Source: Crotalaria pallida (lineage: Eukaryota > Streptophyta > Magnoliopsida > Fabales > Fabaceae). Taken from it: DNA of 64,000 nt. Shown one piece after another: positions 1 through 11,080 of the stretch (the stretch's first letter is position 1; every line of letters begins with the position of its first letter). The DNA lies in contig CM075653.1 of the NCBI GenBank assembly GCA_037953625.1, positions 99,737,639-99,801,638 on the forward strand, given 5' to 3'. The translations under genes and the position numbers were made by a program. The notes below the pieces were generated by a model. The model saw nothing but the letters and a program-made list of their open reading frames with translations, did not search any database and was not told the DNA's origin.

Positions 1-94
1 TATTTGTGAAGAGCATTGTCACTAATCTCTAAGGATCCAATTCTATTTGGATACCAAAAGAAATGCTCTCAAGTGGTTTTGTAGGTGATGTAAA
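1..94 (+). mobile_element. Element B (SIRE-like copia), internal 3' region, left fragment
   Basis: This short stretch resembles the degenerate 3' internal region of the copia elements elsewhere in the window (around 6300-6400, 6760 and 51900). It shares the phrase 'aaggatccaa...ttggatacca'. It stops exactly where the LTR of element A begins at 95, and its counterpart resumes after 51335. The bases flanking A are gtaaa (90-94) and ataaa (51336-51340), a 5-bp duplication with one mismatch. I infer that A inserted into B here. No gene is visible. Confidence 0.7.
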
Positions 95-513
95 TGTTGG
101 AAGTCAAGCTAGTGTTGGAAGACTTGCTTCAAACTCTCTTATGGATTTCAAGCTGATATCAAGCCAAGGTTTTGATGATAACAACCAACTCAAGATTCAA
201 GCTCTCAAGTATCTTCAAGATTCAAGATTGAAGACTCAAGCAAGATATAGCCTAGAAGCCTTTTCCCTTAGGACATGTGTAAGGTAATGAAGTTCTTGTT
301 ATTTAAAGAGTTTAAAAGGCCAATGAGTTTTTCATTTAAAAAGGAGAAGAAAAATGTGTTTTCATGAAAAGTTGTTTTTATATCTTAGTTTGTGTGAAAA
401 TACCTGATGTTACAAAACTCTGAATATTTTTATGTATGCAAGAGAGAGTAATCGATTACTTGCTTGAGTTAATCGATTAACTTTGTTGCATCATACAAAA
501 ATCAGAGAGGTTG
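95..513 (+). repeat. 5' LTR of element A, left part
   Basis: It begins with tgttggaagtcaagct and matches 49597-50015 of the 3' LTR almost base for base. It is cut at 513, where element D inserted. The last five bases, ggttg, are the target duplication that recurs at 20386-20390. It contains the first copies of the taatcgatta palindrome typical of this LTR family. Confidence 0.92.
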
Positions 514-1240
514 TGTTCTGTCGTAGGATTACAGTACTTAGACAATCCGGCTAAGAATCCAGCAATCCCACTCTTGATGTCAGATGTGAAATGAGCACCT
601 TGAATACCAAGATATACACTCTCTTGTCGTTCTTAATTTGGGGGGTGGTGTGTGTGTTTGTGTGAGATGAGTTAGTCCATACCTGCTAGCTTACCAGGTA
701 TTATATACGCATACTAGCATAAACTGTATTGATGGCCGCTTTCATGTGGCGGGTAAGATTCCTCCTAAACGGCTCTGGCATGATGGCGGGTATTAAGATG
801 AATGGAATCCTATGCTGGTGAGGATAGTGGAATTCCTCAGACTCCTTGATGCACGTGTCCGAATTCGTACCGGTAGAATGGTATGGAGGTCAACTGTTCG
901 AGAGCACATCCGTATCTGAATCCGGTCTCCAAGATTCGCTTTAGGATACTATTCCGTATCCGGATTCGATTCGGGTGACCCCTGACAACCTCAACCCGGT
1001 ATCCGGATCCGTCCTGTTGGGCCTTTCCTGGCCTCAATCCGGTATCCGACCTGTTGGGCCTTTCCTGGCCTCAATTTGGTATCCGAATACCAATCTGGTA
1101 TCCAGATACCAATCTGGTATCCGGATCCGGTTTGTTGGGACTTTGGGACCGATACCATGATCTGGGCTTATTGGGCCTCTTGTGGCCTCAATCCGGTATC
1201 AGAATCCGGCATACCGGTTCTGACTATCCGGTCCATAACA
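514..1240 (-). repeat. 3' LTR of element D (left end)
   Basis: This 727-bp LTR is nearly identical to 19679-20385. Positions about 1000-1210 are built from repeats of a 'ccggtatccg' phrase alternating with 'ctgttgggcctttcctggcct', in two to three imperfect tandem copies. The right copy lacks part of one repeat, which explains the 20-bp length difference. Confidence 0.9.
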
Positions 1241-1256
1241 GTAGCCCCCCAAGTCA
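1241..1256 (-). promoter_or_regulatory. Polypurine tract of element D
   Basis: Immediately inside the 3' LTR, the minus strand reads cttggggggctac. That is the expected place and composition for the plus-strand primer of D. Past it, to 1414, there is only D internal sequence without a gene, up to the insertion of C. Confidence 0.65.
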
Positions 1257-1414
1257 TGGTTTATGCAATGTGCCATGAGTTTCTGAGTAGCTCCAACAAT
1301 CCGGATACCGGTTTCCCAGCGAGTTGCGCAGACCGAATTGCAGATTTCAAGATGCCGATTTTTAACTATGGCTATCAATTACTTCCTTAATCCGGAAGTT
1401 TCCAAGGTCCAGTT

Positions 1415-3585
1415 TGTTGGAAGTCAAGCTTTCCCAAGGACTTCAAGTGCAAATATTTTATATGGTTTTGATGATAACAAACTCAAGCTTCTCAAGCTCT
1501 TATCAAGTGCAATCACAAGATCTTCATCCTTCAAGTCCAAGTTTCAAGTTGAAGAATCAAGCAAATGAAGTTGAAGGCTCAAGCAAATGAAGACCTTTTA
1601 GCCTTTTCCCTTAGGACATCATGTAAGGTAATGAAGTCAAGGTTTATATTATGTTAAAAGACCAATATAAGTTTTTCTAAATATATTTTTTCATAAATAA
1701 GGAGAAGAAAAAGAAGTTTTGTGAAAATCAGTTTTTATATCTTAGTTTTGGTGAAAATAGTTTTGGTGAAAATAATTGATGTTACAAAACTCTGAATATT
1801 TTTATGTTATGCAAGAAGGAGTAATCGATTACTTGCCTAAGTTAATCGATTAAATTTGTTGCATCATAGAAAAATCAGAGAGCTTGTAATCGATTAAGTG
1901 AACTTTGCTAATCCATTACTTATGAGAGTAATCGATTACATAGCTCAAGTAATCGATTAAAATTGTTGCATCATATATTTTCCTGAGACATAGTAATCGA
2001 TTACATGTTGTGTAGTAATCGATTACATGATGTTGCATCATACAATTATCAGAGGCTCTGTAATCGATTATTAGAATAGTGGTAATCGATTATATGAGTT
2101 GCATCATATATTAAACAGAAGTGAAGTAATCGATTACATGCATGTGATAATCGATTACTGGTTTTTAAAATGAATTTCAAAGTTTCTATTTTTAAAGGGA
2201 TAATCGATTACCTCCCTCAAGTAATCGATTACCTCAAGTAATCGATTACCTCAAGTTTTATAGAAAAACGTGTCAGAATCATTTTTATTATTTCCTGATT
2301 TGTTTTTATATATAAGATTCTGATTTATTTTATAAAATTCGAAAATGATTTTAAATTTGAATTATTTCCTTTTTCGTTTTAAGAATCAAATCTTTGTTTT
2401 ATTTTCTAAATCTTTTTTATTTGGTTTTGATTTTAAAACTTAAATTATTTTATTTCCAAAATCGTTTTTGATTTGATTCTGATTCTATTTTCAATTTCAA
2501 ATTTCAAATTTCAAATATTTTCAAATCTTTGGTTTTAATTTTTAAATCTTTTATTTTATCTTTTGATTTGAATTTGATTTCAAAAGTAACTTTATTTATT
2601 TGCTTCTCAAAATCTCTTCAACACTTCTACAATTTCTAAGAAATCTGATTCACGTTGCTTCTTCTTCTTCTTCTTCTTCTCTATTCTTCTTTGGTTTTCA
2701 CGTTCATACATTTTTTGAAGAAAATCATAAACCTTGTATTGGCCTGATAACACTTTCTTTAGACTTCATTGCCATAGAGCTTAATTGTTGTATCTGTGTT
2801 ATCTAGAACACATATTTGTTAGAGTGGCCTTTATTGTTGTATCTGCACTAAGAAGAGTGCATCATAGTGGTTGTACCCAATCTTTCATATCCATAACCAG
2901 TGTTGTAAGGGGTGTGTAAACCTTAGTGACTAGGGAGTGAATCTCCTAGTTTGAACGTGCTGCGTTCGTGGTTGTAGGGTGAGGAACCCTTTGTTGTGTG
3001 GGTAGTGCTAGACGAACGGTGGGTCACCTAGTAATTAGGCTATCTGGAAATCTAGGAAAGGTTTTCCTAGTTGTGTATCGAGGTCCCTGGAGAACGGTGG
3101 GATTCCTAGTAGTTTGCGGGGCGCTCTGGTTGTACTTGGGGACGCGAGGCGTCTTTGGTATAGTGAAAGCTCAAGCGGGTCGCTTGGGGACTGGATGTAG
3201 GCCGGGTTTGCCGAACCAGGATAAAAATCTCCGGTGCAATCTCTTCTATCCCTTATCTCTTTATTTTCCGTTGTTATATTTATTAGTTGCGCATCATATC
3301 ATCTATTTTCATAATAGTCTATTTTAAGAGAATTTAAAATAATAAGCGCGGTATCGGTTTTCGTTGTTCTTCTTTTTAAGTGTGCCGCGCATATTAGTTT
3401 TTATATAATTATTAATATTATTCGCTTTCGCGCAATCGATTTTCAACATTATATTGTTTTCCGCTGCAAATCTCTTTAAATTTGTTGAAAACGTTTTAAA
3501 GCGAATATTTTCCAATGTTTGTATAAACACCCAATTCACCCCCCCTCTTGGGTGACGGCTGCCAATCCTAACAATAATTCTAACA
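1415..3585 (+). repeat. 5' LTR of element C
   Basis: This 2.17-kb LTR runs from tgttgg to taaca, directly before the primer site. Positions 1821-2250 hold fourteen exact copies of aatcgatt, mostly as gtaatcgattac. They are arranged in pairs within a tandem unit of about 66 bp marked by gttgcatcata (1859, 1966, 2033, 2099). An AT-rich stretch (2280-2600) and a GC-richer leader-like segment (2900-3230) follow. The open frame at 2998-3327 is LTR sequence (see rejected items). Confidence 0.9.
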
Positions 3586-3587
3586 AT

Positions 3588-3599
3588 TGGTATCAGAGC
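3588..3599 (+). promoter_or_regulatory. Primer binding site of element C (initiator tRNA-Met)
   Basis: The 12 bases tggtatcagagc sit two bases after the LTR end. They are the classic copia primer site, complementary to the 3' end of plant initiator methionine tRNA. Confidence 0.9.
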
Positions 3600-3682
3600 T
3601 TCGTGCTTTGGTAAAGGCCTAACAGCCTGAGTTAAAGATCCGTTGTAGATTGGCAGTGTTGGGATATTTTATTTGTTTTAAT

Positions 3683-5257
3683 ATGGAGGGTTTTACATTC
3701 GATGATGCACCAATTTCTGATGGAAATAATTTCTACTATTGGAGTGCTAGAATGAAAATATTTTTGCAATCTATCAGCATTCGTTTATGGAATGTTGTTG
3801 TTTATGGTTTTGATGAAAAATCTTTTTCCTTGAATTTTCAAGCTATGCATATTTTGAAAAATGCTTTGAACCATGATGCATTTGCTATTATTGATAATTG
3901 TGAAAATTCTAAGGATATTTGGGACACTTTACATTTACACTATGCTACTAATGATCTTGTTGAAAGTGTAAGTGTCCACAGGAATGAGGAGAAAGAAGAA
4001 AATGATGTGGAGCATGAAAGAACTAACTCCCTGGAAGAAGAATATGATGACATTGAAAGCGTGGGGAGTAGTTCAATGTGCGATGACGATGAACTGGAGC
4101 GACTATTTGAAAGCTTCCTGAACTCAATGGAGGAATCAAGCTTTTCGGATGAGAAATCAATTGAAGATGAAAATGAAACATCCGAACACTTGGCCCATGA
4201 GGAACATGAGGTAATTCAAAATAGTCTATGTTCTAAATTTCTGCAATATACATATAATGATTTGAATGATGATTTGATATCTTTGAAAAATAAAAACTTG
4301 GACTCTTTACAAAAACTCTCCTTGATTGAAAATGAAATTGATATTTTAAAAAATGGAGATATTTTTGATAAAGTGATATTTTTAGAAAACAGATCCTCAA
4401 CCATTTTTGAAAATTGCTTACATATTGAAAAACAAGTTAAGGAAGCACTTTTTGAAAGTAACATTGAAAAATTAAATTGTTCAAATTCTTTACTTGATGA
4501 AATTGAAAATAATGTGGATATCCAAAAATCAAGTAAAGTGGATGACAATAATATTTTTCAATGTGAAATAAAAAATTCCAAGTTTCATGAAAATAATTTT
4601 GAAAAAGTCAAACCATCATCCAAACCCATTATTTGCAATTATTTTGGTTGTTTAGGACATATTTCTCAGTTGTGCTTTTATCGTAAAAATTTTAATTTGA
4701 GAAATAATTTGCAATGGGTTCCAAAGGCCTCTAAGGAACCTATGACTAACCCTCAAGGACCCAAGATGAAATGGGTACCAAAAGGTTCTACTTGCGTTCT
4801 AAATGTGCAGGAAATTAAATCTAAAGGTGAACCAATTGGACAACATAAGGGGAAGTCAAAGAGTCATTGGCACACGAACAAGCAATATGGACAAAGGAGG
4901 AAGATGCTCCCAACCAAAGCTTCTCACGTGCAAAAAGGTGAAATCATAAGATTGAGGACCTCAAACAAAAAGCGATGGCATGAACCCAGTAGAGGAGAAA
5001 AGAAGAATTTATCGAAGATGGTACCTAAGAGGACAATAACTAAATGGGTCGATCAAAGGAGAAAGATGCCTACCAACACCAAAGCTTCACATGAGAAAAA
5101 TGGAAGATCCGATATGTTCAAAAATCAAAAGGTGAAGCAATGGGTAAAGGCAAAAACTTCATTGGTCAACAAACCTAAGGTATCAATCTCTTATTCCTCT
5201 TATATCAATGATTATACAAAGGTATACTTGGACTATTCTAATTTTTATTCATACTAA
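3683..5257 (+). CDS. Gag-like protein of non-autonomous element C
   Basis: About 524 residues from the preferred start at 3683 (MEGFTF...), which matches the usual copia Gag N-terminus; an in-frame ATG at 3650 would add 11 residues. The N-terminal part has the FYYWSARMKIF signature of the DUF4219/UBN2 Gag region, but the UBN2 part ends early at HLHYATND. An acidic Glu/Asp-rich and coiled-coil-like middle follows. The knuckle at 4634-4675 reads CNYFGCLGHISQLC: a CX2CX4HX4C zinc knuckle with its second cysteine replaced by phenylalanine. The C-terminus is lysine-rich and repeats the WVPK phrase. It stops without continuing into protease. This is probably a rearranged Gag for a parasitic element; whether it binds RNA is unknown. 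Confidence 0.75.
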   Translation: MEGFTFDDAPISDGNNFYYWSARMKIFLQSISIRLWNVVVYGFDEKSFSLNFQAMHILKNALNHDAFAIIDNCENSKDIWDTLHLHYATNDLVESVSVHRNEEKEENDVEHERTNSLEEEYDDIESVGSSSMCDDDELERLFESFLNSMEESSFSDEKSIEDENETSEHLAHEEHEVIQNSLCSKFLQYTYNDLNDDLISLKNKNLDSLQKLSLIENEIDILKNGDIFDKVIFLENRSSTIFENCLHIEKQVKEALFESNIEKLNCSNSLLDEIENNVDIQKSSKVDDNNIFQCEIKNSKFHENNFEKVKPSSKPIICNYFGCLGHISQLCFYRKNFNLRNNLQWVPKASKEPMTNPQGPKMKWVPKGSTCVLNVQEIKSKGEPIGQHKGKSKSHWHTNKQYGQRRKMLPTKASHVQKGEIIRLRTSNKKRWHEPSRGEKKNLSKMVPKRTITKWVDQRRKMPTNTKASHEKNGRSDMFKNQKVKQWVKAKTSLVNKPKVSISYSSYINDYTKVYLDYSNFYSY

Positions 5258-5273
5258 GGTGGATCATGGGTGC

Positions 5274-5938
5274 TATTCTGTTGTAGAACGTCTTTACTTG
5301 AACTAAGCGGTCAAGTGTACCAGTATTCTACTGTTTGATTTCAGACTGCAGATAGGCACCCTGATTACCAGGATACCAGCTCTATTGTCGTTCTTAATAG
5401 TTTGGGGGGTGGTGTGTGTGTTTGTGTGAGATTGAAGGATACATACCTGGTTATCATCTACTCTCTCATCAATGGGTATTACCGAATTACTGCTAACGGC
5501 AGGTGATATTAGCAGGAGTAAAGTGGACATTAATGGATTACTGCTGCTCATCATTGTATAGGAATCCGAGGTAAACCTTCTTTATTGTCCTGTCCTCTGT
5601 GTAACCGCTATACCGGTATCACGAGGTAAAGGAATCTTTATCTGTCAACGAGAAGTCTTCTTCTTTGCCAATTTGGAGGAATAGAGGATTTGGGCCACTA
5701 AAGGACCTCTTATACTGTTAATCTAGTTTTATGAAGTACTTGGGCTTGAAAGGGTTATTCCAAGGTTTCAGACCCTTGAAGGGCCTTTAGGGTGGTAAAC
5801 CGGTTTCACGAAGCCTAGTCACCTCAGTGGGCCTCTTTAGTCCGGTAAACCGGTTTACTGAAGCCATGGGCATAAATTGGGCCCCTATTACCGGTAACCC
5901 GGTTTAATGAAGTATGTTCATATTTCCGGTCCATAACA
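5274..5938 (-). mobile_element. Solo LTR related to element D, inserted in C
   Basis: The sequence aligns with the D LTR at both ends (ttctgttgtaga near the start, ccggtccataaca at the end). It shares the phrase 'attgtcgttcttaat...ggggggtggtgtgtgtgtttgtgtgaga'. It is flanked by an exact 5-bp duplication ggtgc (5269-5273 and 5939-5943). The first dinucleotide is TA instead of TG. There is no internal region, so this is a solo LTR left by unequal recombination. Strand is given by analogy with D. Confidence 0.85.
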
Positions 5939-5943
5939 GGTGC

Positions 5944-7944
5944 TAAATTTTTTTAAAAAAATATTTTTAATTATCATGATCACTCCTTGGTTGAATTAAA
6001 TCATGTGTGTTTTACACCTTTTGAAAATTCTTCTTAGCACATGATTATTTTTGGTATAGTCCTAGATACCTGTTACATATAGTGTGTTACATCATGTGTG
6101 GTTAAAATTTTTGTTGTTATCTCCTATCACATGATTATGCTTTATATGTAATGATATTGCATTGATATATGAGGACATGCTTGTATTTATAAGGACATGT
6201 TTGGTACGACATGGACTTATAACATAAGCATGGTGATATTTCCTTTTATGATTAGTGCATATATTTAAAATTGTTCATTCATATTTTACCTTCATAATAT
6301 CCTTGATATTAGTGAAGAGATGAAACTAATCCTTAAGGATCCAAGACTTTGGATACCAAAAGTATTATCTGAAGTAGTATTGCAGGTGATATTTCAAGCA
6401 CAAGAGGATTCATGCACTATGAGATTAATCGAAAGAATACCAAAGACGGTCATGAACTTAATCAAGAGAAATGCGACATGATGGACACAAGTGAAGTTCT
6501 CTTCAATCTATGCAATAAGGACAAGAAACCTAAAGGAAGAACTTCACAAGTGCACGCACAAACATTATAACTTGAGAAAGTGTCACAAACGATAAGTATC
6601 ACCATTCTTATTTTTTTTAACTATTTTATGTTACTTACCTTTGTGATACATATGTTTATGCTGAAATGTTTTAAAATGATTTATTCCTTCTTCAACATTT
6701 TTTTAAATCTTTTTGAAGGAAAAATTATTTTTCAGCATGTTTGATATATTCATGTGTTACTAATTCTTAAGGATCCAAATTTATTGGATACCAAGAAAAT
6801 GCACCTAATTAGCCTTGCAGGTATTACTACAAGTCTCAATGATGCAATGTTCTATGAAAAATCTATGATTCGATGGACTCAAATGAAAAGAGAACTAGAT
6901 GATATTCAAGCCTTGAAAGTGATACTGCAATATTAATACGATCTCTTAGAATGGAAGAAGTACAACACATTGAATAAGAGGAGAATTCCTTCAATTGCAG
7001 AATGTTGAATATCCGAATGGGAGGAACTCCAAAGCTTACTATCTCTATTACTTGGGAAAATATCATCTCGATAAGTATCACTACTCCTAAAACTTTTCAT
7101 TCTTGTGATACATCTTGTTTATGTGATATATGCCTTAGATGACAAAGTTTGCTGAATTGAATTGCATTAAATATTTTTTGTCATGGCATATAGGCTCATA
7201 AAGTTATGATGATGCTTTATATAGTGAGCATACACATGTTTTTTATTGATGCATTTGATCTCCCTTTATAATGTGCTTGGTTGAATCATTCTTTTAGAAA
7301 GGGGGAGAAAACTTTTTCAAAATTGCATAAAAACATGTTTCGCTTTTTCACTCTATCTTGACATCATGCGTCTCTTTATCTATGTATTGGGATAAAAAAT
7401 TATTTTTTCCCATAACTCCTTGTGCTGATGTCAAATAGGGGGAGTAAAGTATGAAACAAATCTCCTTGTTATTATTAATGCTTCTACCCAGTGTTTCAGG
7501 GGGAGTTTAGCATGTGGTTTAATTGATCAAAAGGGGAGAGATATTTGACAAAAGACATAATCCTGTGATAACTCCCATGGAAAGTGAGAAGTCAAGCTTA
7601 CTCATTGGGAGAAGAATTCTGAGCTTCATAGCATATCTGAAGAATAACAAAAGGGGGAGAAGAAAAGTTCGAGCATAACAATAAGAGAAGAACTCTTAAC
7701 CCACTTTTTGCTGTTGACAAAAGGGGGAGAAGAATTCCTGAATGATGCAAGAATGCGAAGCGTGTATCTGTTGTATCTAATGCATCTATAGCATCTATAC
7801 AGGGGGAGAGTATCCTTTTTGTATCCTTGTTGTATTCTTTATGTTCCAGGGATAAGGATGTGTTTATTATATATACATTTGCTTATATAACACTTGTGAT
7901 GCAGATCATTCAGAATACAGGTTTGTCATCATCAAAAAGGGGAG
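5944..7944 (+). other. Non-coding 3' internal region of C with repeated modules and purine tracts
   Basis: No intact gene. Two related modules (about 6300-6600 and 6755-7090) each start with 'taaggatccaa...ttggatacca' and end with 'gataagtatcac', resembling decayed copies of a Gag-like 'DP..WIPK' stretch. From about 7300 to 7944 there are at least eight polypurine runs of the form aggggga(g), the last one abutting the 3' LTR. The same layout recurs in B (51341-52938), and in short form in A (49273-49596). Confidence 0.6.
7934..7944 (+). promoter_or_regulatory. Polypurine tract of element C
   Basis: The run aaaaaggggag ends directly at the TG of the 3' LTR. It is the last of a series of similar tracts upstream. 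Confidence 0.8.
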
Positions 7945-10352
7945 TGTTGGAAGTCAAGCTTTCCCAAGGACTTCAAGTGCAAATATTTTATATGGTTTTG
8001 ATGATAACAAATTCAAGCTTCTCAAGCTCTTATCAAGTGCAATCACAAGTGTAAGAACTACAATCGGTGGGTGAAATAACTAGGAGATACTAGGAGAACA
8101 CCTAGAAGGGGGGTTGAATAAGTGTAATAGAAACCTTGAAAGATTTTCGAAAGAAATGAATCGAAACGATTAAAACAAATGATTTTTACAAAAATTTAAG
8201 CTTCTTAATCGATTAACTTCAGTACTAATCGATTAATGCCGAAGCTAACTTTTGAACTAATCGATTAACTAAGTCGTTACTCGATTAATGCCGAAAGCTG
8301 CTTAAAAACTAATCGATTAATTATCAACTTAATCGATTAATACGCTTAAAATCTGACAGAAATTCAGTTTTAATCAAATACGAAAATCAATCAATTAACA
8401 CATATGATCAGAGATAAAGCGGAATTGATTAACACCAATATTCTTATTGATTACCTAGGTTATGAAAATGATTTTCCCCAAATCAATTTGCACAATTAAG
8501 ATTCAATTCAATCAATTATGAAAATCAATCTTTTCTAGGTTTTCAACCAAGAACAATATTGAAATGACTTGAATGTAAAGAGTTAAGAGTTTAGAGATAC
8601 GACACAGAGATTTATCCTGGTTCACTTTCATCCACTTGAAAGCTACATCCAGTCCCCTCTTCAACCAAGAGAGATTCTTCACTATGAGGAATTAGAGTTC
8701 TCAAATTACAAGTAAATGCCTCTCAAGACTCCCTTCTTGATAGCCTACAAGAGATACCACACCCTTGCCTTGCAATCCTATTGAATCTAATCTAACCTCT
8801 TCTCTTGCTTGCCGATATCCCCACAACAAGTCTTCCAATTGCTTTGAGATGCTTCAAAGACTTCCACTTGCTTGATGATGCCTCACACCAAGACTTCCAA
8901 TTGCTTGTTAACACAACAAGACTTCCAAGATAACTTTGCTTGATGAACAACCACCAAGTCTTCCTTTGTTGTAGATAGCTTGCCTTCTTTGCAATGATTA
9001 CAACTCAATGAATACACAATGACAATCCTAAGAATCTCTTTCAATAGCTATGAAAATATCAACATAAGAGATTCAAAGATTCTTGATCAAAGAATGTGAA
9101 AGTTAAAAGCTTTGATCTATGAAAGTGAGAGAGAATAGTGTGGCTTTTAGAAATTGATTTGTTCTAAAGTGTAATAATTATTCACAAAGGTTAGGAAAAA
9201 GTTTATATAGAATACCCAAAAGTTAGAAAACAATAGAAATTGATTTTGCCTTGAAAAGCTTATTTAAAAACTGATTCTGCACGTGTTAATCGATTAACAC
9301 AATGCCTTAATCGATTAAGCACTAAAAATAACTTGTTAATCGATTAACAAAAACATTTAATCGATTAACCACTGCTAAAATCAATTAAAAACTTGTTTTC
9401 TCAAAACTAAACCTTTTCTTTCAAACCTTTAAGCCACCTATTGATTTTAGGTTAAGTGAATACTCAAAATATAATATAATCATGCACTTGATAGAGATTC
9501 ACTACCCTCTATATACTCTACCAAAACTCACAAACTAAAAGACTTGAGAGGCTAAAGATATTACAATAAAACACAAACTAAGTCTTCATGAGCTTGCTCT
9601 CTCTTCATCAATGTTGAGTGTTGTTTTCTTGTTGAGCTTGAACTTGTTCAACACATTTGTAGCTTGTTCAAAACCTTTGTCATTATCAAAACCTTCTCAC
9701 TGGAGTGAATCTCCTAGTGCGAACGTGCTGTGTTCGTGGTTCTAGGGTGAGGAACCCTTTGTTGTGTGGGTAGTGCTAGACAAACGGTGGGTCACCTAGT
9801 AGTTAGGCTATCTGGAAATCTAGGAAAGGTTTTCCTAGTTGTGTATCGAGGTCCCTGGCGAACGGTGGGATTCCTAGTAGCTTGCGGGGCGCTCTGGTTG
9901 TACTTGGGGACGCGAGGCGTCTTTGGTATAGTGAAAGCTCAAGCGGGTCGCTTGGGGACTGGATGTAGGCCGGGTTTGCCGAACCAGGATAAAAATCTCT
10001 GGTGCAATCTCTTCTATCCCTTATCTCTTTATTTTCCGTTGTTATATTTATTAGTTGCGCATCATATCATCTATTTTCATAATAATCTATTTTAAGAGAA
10101 TTTAAAATAATAAGCGCGGTATCGGTTTTCGTTGTTCTTCTTTTTAAGTGTGCCGCGCATATTAGTTTTTATATAATTATTAATATTATTCGCTTTCGCG
10201 CAATCGATTTTCAACATTATATTGTTTTCCGCTGCAAATCTCTTTAAATTTGTTGAAAACGTTTTAAAGCGAATATTTTCCAATGTGTTTATAAACACCC
10301 AATTCACCCCCCTCTTGGGTGACGGTTGCCAATCCTAACAATAATTCTAACA
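7945..10352 (+). repeat. 3' LTR of element C, interrupted and partly deleted
   Basis: 7945-8049 matches the first 105 bp of the 5' LTR, and 9700-10352 matches the last 650 bp or so (from about 2930). The middle 1.4 kb, including the whole aatcgatt repeat array, is missing. In its place is a minus-strand solo LTR (8050-9699). Because the element-level TSD cagtt is intact, the loss happened after C inserted. Confidence 0.85.
8050..9699 (-). mobile_element. Solo LTR of another SIRE-like family, inside the 3' LTR of C
   Basis: On the minus strand it starts tgagaaggttttgataatgac and ends gtagttcttaca, so it has TG...CA ends. It has the SIRE-LTR hallmarks: the 'ggttttgataatgacaaa' opening, several taatcgatta palindromes, and a terminal 'caaccccccttct' segment. 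No 5-bp duplication is visible (acaag against ctgga), consistent with a deletion or recombination at one border. It carries no ORF of note. Confidence 0.65.
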
Positions 10353-10357
10353 CAGTT

Positions 10358-10940
10358 TCCAAGGACTTCGAATTCCTACTTCTCATAACTATATCTGCCT
10401 CCGTTTCCCAAGACGATGACTCCAGCCTCCTAAGTATGCACATTTAAATCTGAATTCAAAATTTGAATTTGGTATCTTCCCAAGACTTCACGGCTCCCAA
10501 GGATCAGATTTCCAAGGCTTAAGCTCATGTCTCCAGACTTATCTTTAATCTAACATAAGTCAAAGTTCTTCATAATGTTCATCTTTATGTCTTGTCTAAG
10601 CTGCTTAATAATCAACTTTCTCTTGGAGATTTGTTGGAAACCGAACCATTTCTTGTACTGTACACAAGTCAGCCACGAATTCGGATTTGCCTTTCCAACT
10701 GGGTTTCTGAAAAGGTGTAACAACTGGTCTTCAACTTCCTTGGGAAGATGAAAGGGAGTGATGCTTTATTGTAGCTATGACTTTTCACTTCAACTGACAT
10801 GTCTCTTCCTTCCAAGCATCATGACTTATCATTCTCCAACTGACATGACTTCTGAATGGTCACTTGCTTAATGCACTGAGTGGTTACTTACTTAATACAA
10901 GCATCCCTTCACTTGCTTCCCATGGAAACCGAACTTTCCC
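10358..10940 (+). promoter_or_regulatory. Upstream region of the antisense gene in D
   Basis: This is D internal sequence without an ORF, between the end of C and the TATA box of the antisense gene. It presumably contains that gene's promoter, but I recognise no specific element. C inserted about 590 bp upstream of the TATA box, so the distal promoter may be displaced. Confidence 0.4.
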
Positions 10941-10948
10941 TATAAATA
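10941..10948 (+). promoter_or_regulatory. TATA box of the antisense gene in D
   Basis: The sequence tataaata lies 140 bp upstream of the first ATG (11081), preceded by a C-rich run and followed by a CT-rich leader, as in plant RNA polymerase II promoters. It points away from D's own transcription, which runs on the minus strand. Confidence 0.6.
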
Positions 10949-11080
10949 GAGAGGAGTTTTTAGTGATAAAACTTCACTTCTTCATTCCTTCTCTGCAGCA
11001 TACGAATTTCTTTCCCATCTTCCTCTTCCATCCTTCATTCTTAGGTACATATCTCCTGATCCTTTACTTTTTCTTTTCTC

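Larger units (their letters stand above)
1415..10352 (+). mobile_element. Element C: SIRE-like non-autonomous copia element with gag only
   Basis: C is bounded by LTRs beginning tgttggaagtcaagctttcc and ending taaca, with a perfect 5-bp duplication cagtt (1410-1414 and 10353-10357). It lies inside D. It has a perfect tRNA-Met primer site and one gag-like ORF, then goes straight to a long non-coding 3' region. There is no protease, integrase, RT or RNase H. It would have depended on a helper such as A or B. The terminal 650 bp of the two LTRs differ at only a few positions, so the insertion looks fairly young. Confidence 0.92.

Noticed and set aside
1821..2250. CRISPR-like regular repeats
   Set aside because: Units are degenerate, the 'spacers' are themselves repeats, and the context is a plant LTR.
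2998..3327. 109-codon ORF, with a near-identical copy at 9766-10095
   Set aside because: Both lie at the same place in the two LTRs of element C. The similarity comes from the LTR pair, there are no domains, and composition follows the leader region.
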